Below are positions 23,339-31,867 of a stretch of DNA of 49,190 nt, piece by piece. The stretch spans positions 1 to 49,190 of IMG/VR virus record IMGVR_UViG_3300020442_002423. One strand, 5' to 3'. The stretch is from a virus. Made by a program: the position numbers and the translations under genes. Below the pieces are notes generated by a model, which worked only from the letters and a program-made list of their open reading frames with translations, searched no databases and was not told where the DNA came from. Position 1 is the first letter of the stretch, and every line of letters starts with the position of its first letter.

Positions 23339-23701
23339 TCAATGATTTAATAATATCTGATTAATTTGTCCTTGTGTGTATGTAACATACACCCTTACCC
23401 AAACAAAGTTTCCTGTAAAGTTAAATGCAGGAGCACTTGTTTCGCCATCATCATAGGATACAGTAACATCGCCATTATCTAGGGTGATATCAAACCAGTC
23501 ATCACTTGTAGGTGTTACTGCAAGTGTTCCTTGCATTTTTAAATCACCTATAAAGTCGTTCAAATCATACTGAACTGTGTGAAAACCGTCACTACGACCG
23601 TAGTATCCGTCACCTTGAAATTTATCTCCAGTTACAGTCTGAACAGTACTGTCTCCTGGATGGGTTGTTTGTGATAAGATTGTTACTGTATTACTTGGCA
23701 T
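23339..23701 (-). CDS. beta-rich structural protein, possibly leaderless
   Basis: A 120-aa beta-rich protein (MPSNTVTILSQTTHPGDSTV start; YDLNDFIGDLKMQGTLAVTP middle; FVWVRVYVTYTQGQINQILL end), typical of small phage virion proteins that carry a display or decoration fold. The ATG at 23701 has no SD and lies 4 nt after the late octamer GATAAATA at 23706-23713, so its message may be leaderless. An in-frame TTG farther upstream also lacks an SD. Confidence 0.6.
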   Translation of the reverse strand: MPSNTVTILSQTTHPGDSTVQTVTGDKFQGDGYYGRSDGFHTVQYDLNDFIGDLKMQGTLAVTPTSDDWFDITLDNGDVTVSYDDGETSAPAFNFTGNFVWVRVYVTYTQGQINQILLNH

Positions 23702-23705
23702 ACAG

Positions 23706-23713
23706 TATTTATC
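23706..23713 (-). promoter_or_regulatory. late-promoter octamer GATAAATA, leaderless arrangement
   Basis: GATAAATA then CTGT then ATG. A start site 5-7 nt after the octamer would fall on or next to the start codon. It overlaps the stop of the upstream gene (23712-23714). Confidence 0.6.
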
Positions 23714-24377
23714 AACTTTGTACGTTGTTGACAAATTTGTCTATACGGGTAATTTCGCCACCTAAGACTATTTTAACTAGATTTAATACCTTTTCATTTT
23801 TTACGTAAAAGTAGAATCCTTTAACATACTGACCTTGTTTGATGCACTCTAAAAATGTACTACCAATTTTAACTTTATCACTATTTTTTTCAAACCAATA
23901 TGCTACATTAGGGTCTACAGTTGCTCCTACAGTAACCTTAAATTCATATTTGCTTGGTTTTAGTATTATATTAGGCTCAAGTAGATTTTTTTGTGATTCT
24001 GTTGGTTTACTAATACTTACAATTCTTTTTTTGAACCTGTAAATTAATTGATCTAGTTGTCCTTCATCATTACTATACCAGTTTAAATTCATTTGTTCTA
24101 CTCTAAGTGAATAACTGTTATAGTCTTGACTTGTCAAATAGTTATATAAATTCAAAGTGTCTTGAAACTCGTCTACAGTTATAGGTCTACTATATCTATA
24201 ACCCTTATTCCAAATAAGTTCTTCAGAACCCTGTTCAAATTGATGTTGTAGATCATCTAAAACATCTCTAGTATGGTTAAATTTTTTCTCTCTAAATATA
24301 GGAGCCATAGTAAAGTACATGCTTGCACGAAGCATGTACTTGTCATAAAATAATTTTTCGGTATTAAGTAGTTTCAA
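23712..24377 (-). CDS. 221-aa hypothetical protein with TTG start
   Basis: I place the start at the TTG at 24377 (KLLNTEKLFYDKYMLRASMY after the initiator) because AGGAG lies 7 nt upstream, whereas the more upstream codons at the edge of the frame have none. Helical N-terminal half, then FKVTVGATVDPNVAYWFEKN and a beta-rich end (YVKGFYFYVKNEKVLNLVKI). It overlaps clpA by 14 nt. I do not recognise the family. Confidence 0.6.
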   Translation of the reverse strand: MKLLNTEKLFYDKYMLRASMYFTMAPIFREKKFNHTRDVLDDLQHQFEQGSEELIWNKGYRYSRPITVDEFQDTLNLYNYLTSQDYNSYSLRVEQMNLNWYSNDEGQLDQLIYRFKKRIVSISKPTESQKNLLEPNIILKPSKYEFKVTVGATVDPNVAYWFEKNSDKVKIGSTFLECIKQGQYVKGFYFYVKNEKVLNLVKIVLGGEITRIDKFVNNVQS

Positions 24378-26604
24378 CCACTTGCTCCTTTTTAGTTTCA
24401 AGAGCAATTTCGTTGTCTTTTACAGTAATGTGTAATTTACCGCCATCTTTAAGGTCACCAAACAACATAAGTCTAGATAAAGGACGTTTAATATCTTTAT
24501 CAATTACACGTTGCAACGGTCTTGCACCCATTTTACGATCAAAGCCTTTGTCTACCAACAGATCGAGTGCTTCGTCGTCAAGTTTGATTGTAATATTTTT
24601 ATCTGCCACCATGTTTTTAAGTTCTACTAGGAACTTACCAACAATTTTCATCATCACTTCTTTGCTTAGTTTACCAAATGTAACAACACCGTCAAGTCTA
24701 TTTCTAAATTCTGGAGCAAAGAAGTTTTTAAATGCACCATCTTCGTATGTTTCTTTTTCTAAACTATCAAAGCCAATGGCGTTTGTATCACTTTCTTTTG
24801 CACCTAAGTTACTTGTAAGGATTAGTACACAATTTTTTGCATCTGCTTCTTTACCATTTGAACTTCTTACCTTACCGTGATCCATTACTTGTAGTAAAAT
24901 TTGTGATACATCAGGGTGTGCTTTTTCTATTTCGTCTAATAGCAACACACAATTAGGATATTCTTGTAATTTTTCTATTAATAATCCACTAGTATCTTCG
25001 TGTCCTACATAACCTGGAGGAGAACCAATCAATTTTGAAACTGTGTGTTTCTCTTGATATTCACTCATATCAAATCTAACAAGTTCAACACCTAAATGTG
25101 CGGCCAGTTGTTTTGCAGTTTCTGTCTTACCTACGCCTGTTGGCCCCATAAACACAAAACTACCGATAGGTTTATTAGCATCTTTAAGTCCTGCTTGTGC
25201 AACAAGTATTTTATCAACAATACCTTCTATTGCTTCATCTTGACCATACACACTTTTCTTAAGATTGTCTTCAAGATTTTTTAAGTTATCATTTTCTTTT
25301 TCTGCAATCTGTTCTTCAGGCATTTTTACAATTTTACTTAATTCAAATTGTATTTGTTCTGCACCAATAGTACGTTCTGTACCTTCTTCTAACAAATTAA
25401 ATCTACTACATGCAACATCAATCAAATCAATTGCTTTGTCAGGCAATTTCTTATCACTTTGGTACTTCACACTAAGTTTAATTGCTTCTGCAATCGCTTC
25501 ATCTGTGATTGTAGCACTATGAAAGTCTTCATAATACTTTTTAATACCTTGTAAAATGTCATTGGTAATTTCTGATGAAGGTTCGTCAACTGTTACACGC
25601 TGGAAACGGCGCATAAGAGCTCTGTCTTTTTCAAAAAACTTGCGAAACTCTTCCCAAGTTGTACTTGCTACAACTTTGATATTGCCTTTTGTAAGTGCAG
25701 GCTTTAGCATATTAGCAAGATCGTTTGCACTATCACGTCCTGCCGCACCTGCACCACTCATCATGTGTGCTTCATCAATAAACATAATAGTTTTGCCTTT
25801 TTTCATAAGTCCACGCAAAACTAATTTAAATCTTTCTTCGAAATCACCTCTATATTTAGAGCCTGCAAGTAACGATCCAATGTCTAGATTGTATACTTCA
25901 TACTCTTGTAAAAATGGAGGTACATTTTTGTTCACAATATTATGTGCAAGTCCTTCTGCAATAGCAGTTTTACCAACACCTGGGTCACCAACTAGTAAGA
26001 CATTGTTTTTATTACGGCGACCTAATGCAAGAGCAATGCTTTCTAGTTCCTCAGCACGACCAATTACAGGATCAACTTTGTTTTTCTTAACTTCTTGGTT
26101 AAGATTAGTTGTAAATTGGTTCAAAGCTCTTTTTGCTTCATTACTTAATTCTTCATTTTCTATATCTTCCATGACTTCTGTCTGAATAAAGTCTTGGAAC
26201 TTTTCTTTTTCTACACCTGCTTTAGCAAGATAGTAGGCACTGATTGCTTTTTTCTCTGCAAGTATACTCAATAACACATCTGGTAGTTCAATATTACTAC
26301 GTCCACTAAAAAGGACCTGTGTAAATGCACGATTCAAAACACGTTCTACTGCACCAGTTTTTTTTGGCTTGTATTTGTCTAATGTAATCACTAATTCATC
26401 ACAGTTTTGCTTAAGGTGATGCTCTAAATTGCTCTTTATATATTCTGGGTCTGCACCATACCCTTGAATAGTTTTGAACATATTTTCTTCACAAAGCATT
26501 GCAAACAAAAGATGTTCAATAGTAACATATTCATGCTTTAACTTTTGTGCATCTTTAATTGCTTTTTCAAAAACTAGTTGTAGCTCTTTGCTCGGCTCTA
26601 CCAT
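24364..26604 (-). CDS. clpA: ClpA-like Hsp100 AAA+ unfoldase
   Basis: A 746-aa protein with full ClpA architecture. The N-domain is residues 1-75 (EYVTIEHLLFAML). The first AAA+ domain has Walker A GDPGVGKT (206-213) and MFIDEAHMM. The second has GPTGVGKT (487-494), LLLDEIEKAHPD and sensor-type TSNLGAK. The C-terminus has GARPLQRVI. An IGF tripeptide at 610-612, just before FFAPEFRNRLD, matches the ClpP-docking loop (IGL/IGF), so it may recruit host ClpP. Length matches ClpA (about 750). Its target could be host or virion proteins. A promoter with extended -10 precedes it. Confidence 0.93.
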   Translation of the reverse strand: MVEPSKELQLVFEKAIKDAQKLKHEYVTIEHLLFAMLCEENMFKTIQGYGADPEYIKSNLEHHLKQNCDELVITLDKYKPKKTGAVERVLNRAFTQVLFSGRSNIELPDVLLSILAEKKAISAYYLAKAGVEKEKFQDFIQTEVMEDIENEELSNEAKRALNQFTTNLNQEVKKNKVDPVIGRAEELESIALALGRRNKNNVLLVGDPGVGKTAIAEGLAHNIVNKNVPPFLQEYEVYNLDIGSLLAGSKYRGDFEERFKLVLRGLMKKGKTIMFIDEAHMMSGAGAAGRDSANDLANMLKPALTKGNIKVVASTTWEEFRKFFEKDRALMRRFQRVTVDEPSSEITNDILQGIKKYYEDFHSATITDEAIAEAIKLSVKYQSDKKLPDKAIDLIDVACSRFNLLEEGTERTIGAEQIQFELSKIVKMPEEQIAEKENDNLKNLEDNLKKSVYGQDEAIEGIVDKILVAQAGLKDANKPIGSFVFMGPTGVGKTETAKQLAAHLGVELVRFDMSEYQEKHTVSKLIGSPPGYVGHEDTSGLLIEKLQEYPNCVLLLDEIEKAHPDVSQILLQVMDHGKVRSSNGKEADAKNCVLILTSNLGAKESDTNAIGFDSLEKETYEDGAFKNFFAPEFRNRLDGVVTFGKLSKEVMMKIVGKFLVELKNMVADKNITIKLDDEALDLLVDKGFDRKMGARPLQRVIDKDIKRPLSRLMLFGDLKDGGKLHITVKDNEIALETKKEQVVETT

Positions 26605-26640
26605 GTGTAAATTTTTCCTCTTTTATAATTTTTATATGTC

Positions 26641-26668
26641 ATTATAACATTTTTTATACAAAATGCAA
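26641..26668 (-). promoter_or_regulatory. extended -10 promoter for clpA
   Basis: Minus-strand TATAAT (26641-26646) preceded by TG-T (extended -10). A poor -35, TTGCAT (26663-26668), is 16 bp upstream. It lies in the 65-nt gap before clpA; leader SD is AGAGGAAA. Confidence 0.6.
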
Positions 26669-26669
26669 G

Positions 26670-27494
26670 TTATTTTTTTGCCAATCTCTTCTTCATTTTT
26701 TGTAGTTGTATTTTAGTGTTATCATCTATGCCTCTTGGTACTATACAATTTATCGTTACAATCATATTTCCCTTTATATTTGTACGAATATCGCTCATTC
26801 CGTAACCAGTTACAGCAAATTTTGTGCCAGGTTGTGTGCCTTGTGGTATGTTTATCTTAATTTTATTTCCTTCTATAGTAGTAACTTCAACACTTCCGCC
26901 AGTTATAAAGTCAAATACATCAGCATCAATGCTTGTATGCAAGTTATGTCCTTGTACACTAAACTTGCTATGCGGTACAACTTGTACTAATACATACAAG
27001 TCTCCTCTTCTATTATGGTCTATATATTCTCCAAGACCTGCATAGCGTATTTTTATACCATCTGTAGCACCAGGAGGTATTTTAATATCTGCTACTTCTT
27101 CTTTACCTGATCTTAACCTATAACTTGCTATTAATCCTTTTCCTGTATAAGCCTCTTCAAGTGTTACTCTTGCCGCAATAGTAACATCAGGGTTCATTCG
27201 TTGTCGTTGAGGTCTACCAAAACCTTGTCCAAAGCCAAACTGTGTAAATAAATCTTCAAAGCCTCCCATATTTCCTGAATTAAATTGCATTTCTTGCCAC
27301 TCAGGTTGAGGGTTATCATACTGCTGTCTTTTGTTTGGATCTTTTAATGTTTGATATGCTTCATTTATCTTTTTAAATTCTTCCTCATTTCCTCCCCTAT
27401 CAGGATGGTGTTCCATGCTTTTCTTTTTAAAAGCCTTTTTTATATCTGTGTCGGAAGCATCTTTAGATATGCCGAGGATAGAATAATAGTCCAT
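26670..27494 (-). CDS. DnaJ/CbpA-like J-domain co-chaperone
   Basis: A 274-aa protein. The J-domain (1-60) has MDYYSILGISKDASDTDIKK and the HPD triad in MEHHPDRGG. A short Gly/Phe-like linker (FTQFGFGQGFGRP) and two C-terminal substrate domains follow (IKIPPGATDGIKIRYAGLGE, INIPQGTQPGTKFAVTGYG). No CxxCxGxG zinc finger, so it is a CbpA-like type. It would stimulate host DnaK. The ATG has no SD; a GATAAGTA octamer ends 5 nt upstream. The gene directly upstream of clpA suggests a phage chaperone/unfoldase pair. Confidence 0.9.
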   Translation of the reverse strand: MDYYSILGISKDASDTDIKKAFKKKSMEHHPDRGGNEEEFKKINEAYQTLKDPNKRQQYDNPQPEWQEMQFNSGNMGGFEDLFTQFGFGQGFGRPQRQRMNPDVTIAARVTLEEAYTGKGLIASYRLRSGKEEVADIKIPPGATDGIKIRYAGLGEYIDHNRRGDLYVLVQVVPHSKFSVQGHNLHTSIDADVFDFITGGSVEVTTIEGNKIKINIPQGTQPGTKFAVTGYGMSDIRTNIKGNMIVTINCIVPRGIDDNTKIQLQKMKKRLAKK

Positions 27495-27499
27495 ACAAC

Positions 27500-27507
27500 T
27501 ACTTATC
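27500..27507 (-). promoter_or_regulatory. late-octamer variant GATAAGTA, leaderless arrangement
   Basis: GATAAGTA then GTTGT then the DnaJ-like ATG at 27494, with no SD between. The same variant lies at 37176-37183. Confidence 0.5.
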
Positions 27508-27537
27508 GTACGGACTATTTAATTAGAATAGGTGTGA

Positions 27538-27885
27538 TTACTTTTTCTTCGCGTCGTTGTATGCGTTACCAGCAATAAATGCCATAACAATCGCCGCTAC
27601 TGAAACAAAGTATGTTGCCGCCATGTCACCAAGAATTTTTCCAGCTTGATCTAATCCAATTAAACTTGCTAAAACTACAGCAAAAGGATACAGTAACATA
27701 CCGAACAATGCAAACCATGCCATTTGCCTCATTGCATCTCTACGTGCATCTGCATCTTCAAACGCCTTACGTTTGAATTCTAATTCCATTTCATATTCTT
27801 CTTTTGAAATATGTCCGTCACCGTTAGTATCTGCTTTCGCAACAACTTCTGGATCCATAGTTACTGTTTTCTTATCTTCAGCCAT
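27538..27885 (-). CDS. EF-hand membrane protein in the lysis block
   Basis: A 115-aa protein with a canonical EF-hand loop near residue 19 (DTNGDGHISKEEY: acidic or polar at positions 1, 3, 5, 7, 9, 12), a charged helix, then two hydrophobic segments (MAWFALFGMLLYPFAVVLAS; AATYFVSVAAIVMAFIAG) and a basic end. A calcium-responsive membrane protein next to lysis genes could be a holin or regulator; this is inference. The start overlaps the upstream stop as TAATG. Confidence 0.7.
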   Translation of the reverse strand: MAEDKKTVTMDPEVVAKADTNGDGHISKEEYEMELEFKRKAFEDADARRDAMRQMAWFALFGMLLYPFAVVLASLIGLDQAGKILGDMAATYFVSVAAIVMAFIAGNAYNDAKKK

Positions 27886-28166
27886 TATTTTTTACCCTCC
27901 AATTTTTTAATACGAGCTTCTAGCTCATCAATCTTAGATGTTATCTTAGGATATTTTACACGCCACGCATTAGGATCATTTTGGAACCATGTCCAGCCCC
28001 AACGTATTGCAAGATATTCTAAAAAGGCATCAAATTTCTTTACTGCCCATGTTGCCATTCTTGTGTCTTTGAACCAAAACAAAAAAGCGGCACCGAACAA
28101 AGAACCTGCTAGTGCTGTGTAAATCCACAGTCTATCAGATGCCATTCTTTCAATCATTTCCCACAT
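27885..28166 (-). CDS. small membrane protein of the lysis block
   Basis: A 93-aa protein with one N-terminal hydrophobic segment (WIYTALAGSLFGAAFLFWF), a Trp-rich middle (YLAIRWGWTWFQNDPNAW) and a C-terminal coiled coil (KIDELEARIKKLEGKK). Preceded by the exact T4-type TATAAATA octamer and SD AAGGAGTT. Holin or antiholin is possible; no family recognised. Confidence 0.6.
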   Translation of the reverse strand: MWEMIERMASDRLWIYTALAGSLFGAAFLFWFKDTRMATWAVKKFDAFLEYLAIRWGWTWFQNDPNAWRVKYPKITSKIDELEARIKKLEGKK

Positions 28167-28184
28167 AAGTAACTCCTTATAGTG

Positions 28185-28192
28185 TATTTATA
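28185..28192 (-). promoter_or_regulatory. late-promoter octamer TATAAATA
   Basis: Exact T4 late consensus TATAAATA followed by CACTAT, then AAGGAGTT and the ATG at 28166. It overlaps the stop of the upstream lipoprotein gene. Confidence 0.7.
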
Positions 28193-28664
28193 TGGAAATG
28201 CGTCTAATTCCTATTGCTCTGCGTGATTCAAAAAGTTCATAACTAACTTTTTTATTTTGATTGCCACCTAATATTATCCATTCACCTGTACTATATCTGC
28301 CAACGTAAAATCCTACATGACCTTGCCAACTTTTTCCGCCTCTTGGAAATATGACTAAGTCACCGTATTGTATATCTTGAGGATTTATAGGACTTCCATA
28401 TTCTAGAAAACTACGTGCTAGTAATGGATTAGGATGTCCTATATCATTTAGACTCGGAACTCCGTCTTCTTCTAGCATAGCATTTACAAAGCCTGCACAC
28501 CATTCTGTGTATACTGGATCAAAGCCCAATATTTCTTTTAATTCTTGTCTATTTATTTGTTCATGGTATCCTAAATATTCTCTTGCTTCACTTACAGGTT
28601 GTGAATCTACTACTGGTGAACAACCAGCCAAGAGAAATAGGGATATTATAATATACTGTTTCAT
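28188..28664 (-). CDS. CHAP/TIGR02594-like amidase lipoprotein
   Basis: A 158-aa protein. The N-terminus MKQYIIISLFLLAGCSPVVD is a lipoprotein signal with lipobox LAGC. The body matches TIGR02594-type CHAP-like peptidoglycan hydrolases: EWCAGFVNAML with the nucleophile Cys, GDLVIFPRG, then WQGHVGFYVG with catalytic His, and ILGGNQNKKV. It would cleave peptide bonds in peptidoglycan from the outer-membrane inner leaflet. No SD; an ATTAAATA octamer ends 5 nt upstream of the ATG. It sits in the lysis block with spanin-like and endolysin genes. Confidence 0.82.
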   Translation of the reverse strand: MKQYIIISLFLLAGCSPVVDSQPVSEAREYLGYHEQINRQELKEILGFDPVYTEWCAGFVNAMLEEDGVPSLNDIGHPNPLLARSFLEYGSPINPQDIQYGDLVIFPRGGKSWQGHVGFYVGRYSTGEWIILGGNQNKKVSYELFESRRAIGIRRISI

Positions 28665-28669
28665 ACAGT

Positions 28670-28677
28670 TATTTAAT
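28670..28677 (-). promoter_or_regulatory. late-octamer-like ATTAAATA, leaderless arrangement
   Basis: ATTAAATA then ACTGT then ATG at 28664. The ACTGT-ATG junction matches the CTGT-ATG at 23701. No SD. Confidence 0.45.
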
Positions 28678-29149
28678 TAAATGGATTTAGTTTTTGCCAT
28701 GTAGATTCTGCAGGTTTGTTATTTTCAGCTTCTACATCTACGTTAACTTGTTCAAGTTCTTCATTAGCATTGTCTAATGCTTTTTCTGATTCTTCGTAAT
28801 AATTTCTATATGCTTTGATTATAGCATTTTGTTGTTGGATATAAGCCATAATATCGCTGTAATTTAGTGCAAGTATTTCGTAACCGTCATCACTCAATCC
28901 AATAAGCATAGGATCTTTTTTATCTTCTTGTAATTTCTTGAAAACTTCTTCAGCATTTTCTTCAGTAATAATGATCCATTCAACTTCTTTTAGTCTAAGT
29001 TCATCTGCAGGCGGAAGTATTAGTTTTGGTTTTTCAATTGGTTTAGCACTTATTTCAATGACTCTTGGTTTTGCAGTACAGCCTGATAGTATAAAAGCCA
29101 CAAGCAATATTACAAGTACTATTGCGCCTCTTCCTACGTCTCTATTCAT
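28673..29149 (-). CDS. lipoprotein, probable outer spanin or lysis-linked
   Basis: A 158-aa protein from the ATG at 29149 (MNRDVGRG), coupled by ATGA to the Rz-like gene; an earlier start at 29167 is less likely. A hydrophobic signal ends in FILSGCTAK (lipobox LSGC). The mature part has a Pro-containing linker (PIEKPKLILPP), an EVEWIIITEENAEEVF segment and a C-terminal helix (ALDNANEELEQVNVDVEAEN). Its order after a TM-coiled-coil protein fits an Rz/Rz1-type spanin pair, though it is longer than classic Rz1. Confidence 0.65.
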   Translation of the reverse strand: MNRDVGRGAIVLVILLVAFILSGCTAKPRVIEISAKPIEKPKLILPPADELRLKEVEWIIITEENAEEVFKKLQEDKKDPMLIGLSDDGYEILALNYSDIMAYIQQQNAIIKAYRNYYEESEKALDNANEELEQVNVDVEAENNKPAESTWQKLNPFN

Positions 29150-29643
29150 AGATTCTTCCTTTTCCATGCATCACTTTGTATGTCTGGATTAAAATTAGGG
29201 TTAGCAGTTCTCCAACATTCTGGATTTATTTCACTTGGCTTAGTAGCGGCAAGTTCTTTTTCAGTAAGTTCAGCACCACTGAAAATTTCCATACAACGTT
29301 GTGCATTTGCTGTACCATTGTTTAATCTTTTTTCTGTTAGTGTTGTTCTTGCTATACCTGCGGCACCAATATCATGTCTTGAAAGTTTGTTTTCTAATGA
29401 TTTATTACGGTCATTAATCTCTTTAAATTGTGTTTGCAGTTTTTCATTCTCTGCTTGCATAGAAAGGAAAGCGGTCTTTTGTGCTTCAAGGGCCGCTTCA
29501 TTAGTTTGTACTGCTGTTTCTAATTTTGCATTATTCTCAGTAAGTATTTTAATGCGTTCTTGTGTATCCTTATAATACCAAGCACCGGCCGTACCTCCGG
29601 CTAACATTATAATAAACATTACTGCGGCTAATTTTAATCCCAT
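29146..29643 (-). CDS. Rz-like inner spanin candidate
   Basis: A 165-aa protein with an N-terminal membrane anchor (MGLKLAAVMFIIMLAGGTAG), a long periplasmic coiled coil (residues about 30-85, ERIKILTENNAKLETAVQTN onward), then a conserved-looking C-terminal part with Cys in NAQRCMEIFSG and NPECWRT. Topology matches i-spanins such as T4 and lambda Rz-type proteins. The lipoprotein gene follows with a 4-nt overlap. Confidence 0.7.
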   Translation of the reverse strand: MGLKLAAVMFIIMLAGGTAGAWYYKDTQERIKILTENNAKLETAVQTNEAALEAQKTAFLSMQAENEKLQTQFKEINDRNKSLENKLSRHDIGAAGIARTTLTEKRLNNGTANAQRCMEIFSGAELTEKELAATKPSEINPECWRTANPNFNPDIQSDAWKRKNL

Positions 29644-29645
29644 AA

Positions 29646-29759
29646 TTATCTACCCTGTTCGCAAACTTTTACACGGATGATTTTGCCATCACCGTCGACC
29701 ATATCTTTCCAGAGAGCACCTTCATGCTTTTCATGTCCACAGTTTTTACAATACTTCAT
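29646..29759 (-). CDS. 37-aa zinc-ribbon-like mini-protein
   Basis: Starts at the ATG at 29759 forming TAATG with the endolysin stop (MKYCKNCGHEKHEGALWKDM). Cys4 and Cys7 with His residues nearby and a third Cys near the end (VKVCEQGR) suggest a small metal knuckle. A longer frame overlapping the endolysin gene is not needed. Function unknown. Confidence 0.5.
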   Translation of the reverse strand: MKYCKNCGHEKHEGALWKDMVDGDGKIIRVKVCEQGR

Positions 29760-30631
29760 TAGTCTAAAAGTTTTTCCAATGTTGCTGGTCCGGCAATTCC
29801 ATCTGCAACAAGTCCATTGCTTGATTGCCATGCTTTCAATGCACGTTCTGTACCAGGTCCAAATACACCGTCAGCACCAATACCTAATGCTTCTTGCATA
29901 ATTTTAACACCATCACCCCTAGCACCTTTACGTAGCACACCAATATCATCAATTAATGCTTCTACATCATCTTCTTCTGCTTCAAGTTGTGATGCCTCAA
30001 TACCTAATACATCCATTGCTTGACCGTAACGTCTCATACGATCTTCTAAACCAATAGTGCCTCCATTGATTTTCTTTGTCATGCGTTTAACGTCATCAGT
30101 GTCAGCAATATCATTAAGATTGTTTGTGTCCCAGAACCAACATGCACTTTCGATAGCACCTGCAGGTGTTGCAACATATTCTGCCGCTTCTTCTGCTGTC
30201 ATTCCTACGCTTTTACCAAAACGTGTGTAGTTGTCACGTCCTGTAAGTTGTTTTAATCCACGTCCACGGAAACGCCAACCGTCTCCTTCTTCAGTGTTAC
30301 CCATCTTGTACTTACGGTATTCATCGTTGTAAACACGGTTTGCAATCATTTCTGGGTTACGTGCATATTCGTCTGCGTTTGCTTTTGGAGCATCCCCAAA
30401 GTAACGTCCAAATACTGCTCTTAATGCTTTTGCTGAATAGTTTAAGTTCTCTTCTAGGCGCTTGAAGCCGCCTGATTCGTGGGCACACTGGCTTAAGAAA
30501 TGTGCAACTCTGCGTTCATTTGTAATACCATATTTTGGTAGTAGTTCACATAGTGCATCATACCAATCATCTGCGTCAGCAGAGATGATTTTAGCAAGGT
30601 GCTCCTTGGTAAAGTCAAATTCAAAACTCAT
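29759..30631 (-). CDS. GH19 chitinase-like endolysin with peptidoglycan-binding domain
   Basis: A 290-aa endolysin. The GH19 domain (about 1-205) has VAHFLSQCAHESGGFKRLEE with catalytic Glu52 and Glu60/61, followed by FRGRGLKQLTGRDNYTRFG, a hallmark of phage GH19 lysozyme-type enzymes. A PG_binding_1 domain (about 225-290) has GDGVKIMQEALGIGADGVFG and a LVADGIAGPATLEKLL repeat. It cleaves the glycan backbone at lysis. No signal peptide, so a holin is needed. The start overlaps no gene but lies 1 nt after the upstream stop. Confidence 0.92.
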   Translation of the reverse strand: MSFEFDFTKEHLAKIISADADDWYDALCELLPKYGITNERRVAHFLSQCAHESGGFKRLEENLNYSAKALRAVFGRYFGDAPKANADEYARNPEMIANRVYNDEYRKYKMGNTEEGDGWRFRGRGLKQLTGRDNYTRFGKSVGMTAEEAAEYVATPAGAIESACWFWDTNNLNDIADTDDVKRMTKKINGGTIGLEDRMRRYGQAMDVLGIEASQLEAEEDDVEALIDDIGVLRKGARGDGVKIMQEALGIGADGVFGPGTERALKAWQSSNGLVADGIAGPATLEKLLD

Positions 30632-30632
30632 A

Positions 30633-31349
30633 TTAGATCCTTTTTAAAACGAGAGCCTTATCTTTATTTTCAAAAACAAGGTTGTCTCCATACTTACTTA
30701 TGTTGTAGTCACCTATGTACTTGGTAAGAAAGAGTATTTCTGGATAACTTTCTAACAAGTCAAATTTACCCTCAATGCCCTCTTTAATAGCGTTTGTTTC
30801 GCCAAAGTTAATAAACTCAAAGCTCAAAGGATCAGCATATGCTTTTTTAATGTGTATTACATCTTCTAGCATATCTACTGAATCTAACCAACTATTTGCA
30901 AAAAAGTTTTTGTAGTTATTCATGTTGCTTTCGTTTACTTTTGCTTCATATGCTTCTGGATCTGTTGGCATATGTGCTTCTAATGTTTCTATATTAAGCG
31001 GTCTGCTTCTAAAGTCTTTGTAGTAACGGAACTTAAATTTTTCTAAGTTTGCTAGTTTGCCTACACCGTCAGCAATTTCCATAATATGATCATAAACATG
31101 CCTATTACGTTCTAGTTCAACAAACACTTTATATGTACCATCGCTTTGTTCACCCGGTGTATTATCAGCATCAAGTACAAATGCATAACCTTTTTCAATA
31201 AAGTTTTTCAAATCTTCTGCGGCAAGTGTATCTCTTACACTAAAACTAAGTGTAACTATATCTTTATCTTCACCCATTTTTGATTTGAAACTGTCAATTT
31301 CAAAAATTTTGTCAACCATGTCATGTAAATCTTGCTTGCCTAATCCCAT
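30633..31349 (-). CDS. conserved marine T4-like phage protein
   Basis: A 238-aa protein with a helical N-terminus (MGLGKQDLHDMVDKIFEIDS), a KYRVFVELERN-like strand region (as KVFVELERNRHVYDHIMEIA), and a helical NYKNFFANSWLDSVDMLEDV middle. No enzyme motif seen. It pairs with the gene upstream (TAATG-type overlap at 31349), both after a late octamer. Probably a virion or assembly protein; function unknown. Confidence 0.65.
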   Translation of the reverse strand: MGLGKQDLHDMVDKIFEIDSFKSKMGEDKDIVTLSFSVRDTLAAEDLKNFIEKGYAFVLDADNTPGEQSDGTYKVFVELERNRHVYDHIMEIADGVGKLANLEKFKFRYYKDFRSRPLNIETLEAHMPTDPEAYEAKVNESNMNNYKNFFANSWLDSVDMLEDVIHIKKAYADPLSFEFINFGETNAIKEGIEGKFDLLESYPEILFLTKYIGDYNISKYGDNLVFENKDKALVLKRI

Positions 31350-31867
31350 TATACTGCTCCTGTTTCTGCTTCAACATCTGCTGGTTGTGCTTCAGGTGCT
31401 TGTGGCTCTGTGCTTGCATCAACTGCTGGTTCTTCTATTTGTGCTAGGCTTTCTCTATAACCTGTATATGTTTCTAGGATTAATTTTTTAGGCATCTGTA
31501 TTTCAACTACCCAAATAGGCATGCGATCTAGTTTGCCTTTTTTAGTACCAGGACGAATATCATCTGATTTACGGATTTTTCTTGGTACAATTAATTCGTC
31601 TTTACCATAACGTACTTTACAGTCGTAATCTAACAAACGTTTACCGCCCATTGGATCTGGCATTTTGTTTTTTGGCCACATAAAAGCACATGTAACCCAA
31701 TGCCTTTGTACGTCTGGACCCATTGCTAATTCGCCTAGATCCCAATTATCATATACGTATAAATCTAAACTATCTAAAACACGTTCATAGTCTTTTAAAA
31801 TAGTAAAAGCAGTGTTGCTTTCATATATGCTTTCTACGTTCTTAATAATATTTGCTATGTCTTGCAT
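31349..31867 (-). CDS. conserved marine T4-like phage protein
   Basis: A 172-aa protein starting MQDIANIIKNVESIYESNTA at the ATG at 31867. The frame extends upstream to 32041, but that portion covers the divergent regulatory region and the antisense of phoH, and is rejected. Conserved-looking LDLYVYDNWDLGELAMGPDV and WVTCAFMWPKNKMPDPMGGK segments precede an Ala/Pro/Glu-rich tail. It resembles a family common in T4-like cyanophages; function unknown. Confidence 0.68.
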   Translation of the reverse strand: MQDIANIIKNVESIYESNTAFTILKDYERVLDSLDLYVYDNWDLGELAMGPDVQRHWVTCAFMWPKNKMPDPMGGKRLLDYDCKVRYGKDELIVPRKIRKSDDIRPGTKKGKLDRMPIWVVEIQMPKKLILETYTGYRESLAQIEEPAVDASTEPQAPEAQPADVEAETGAV

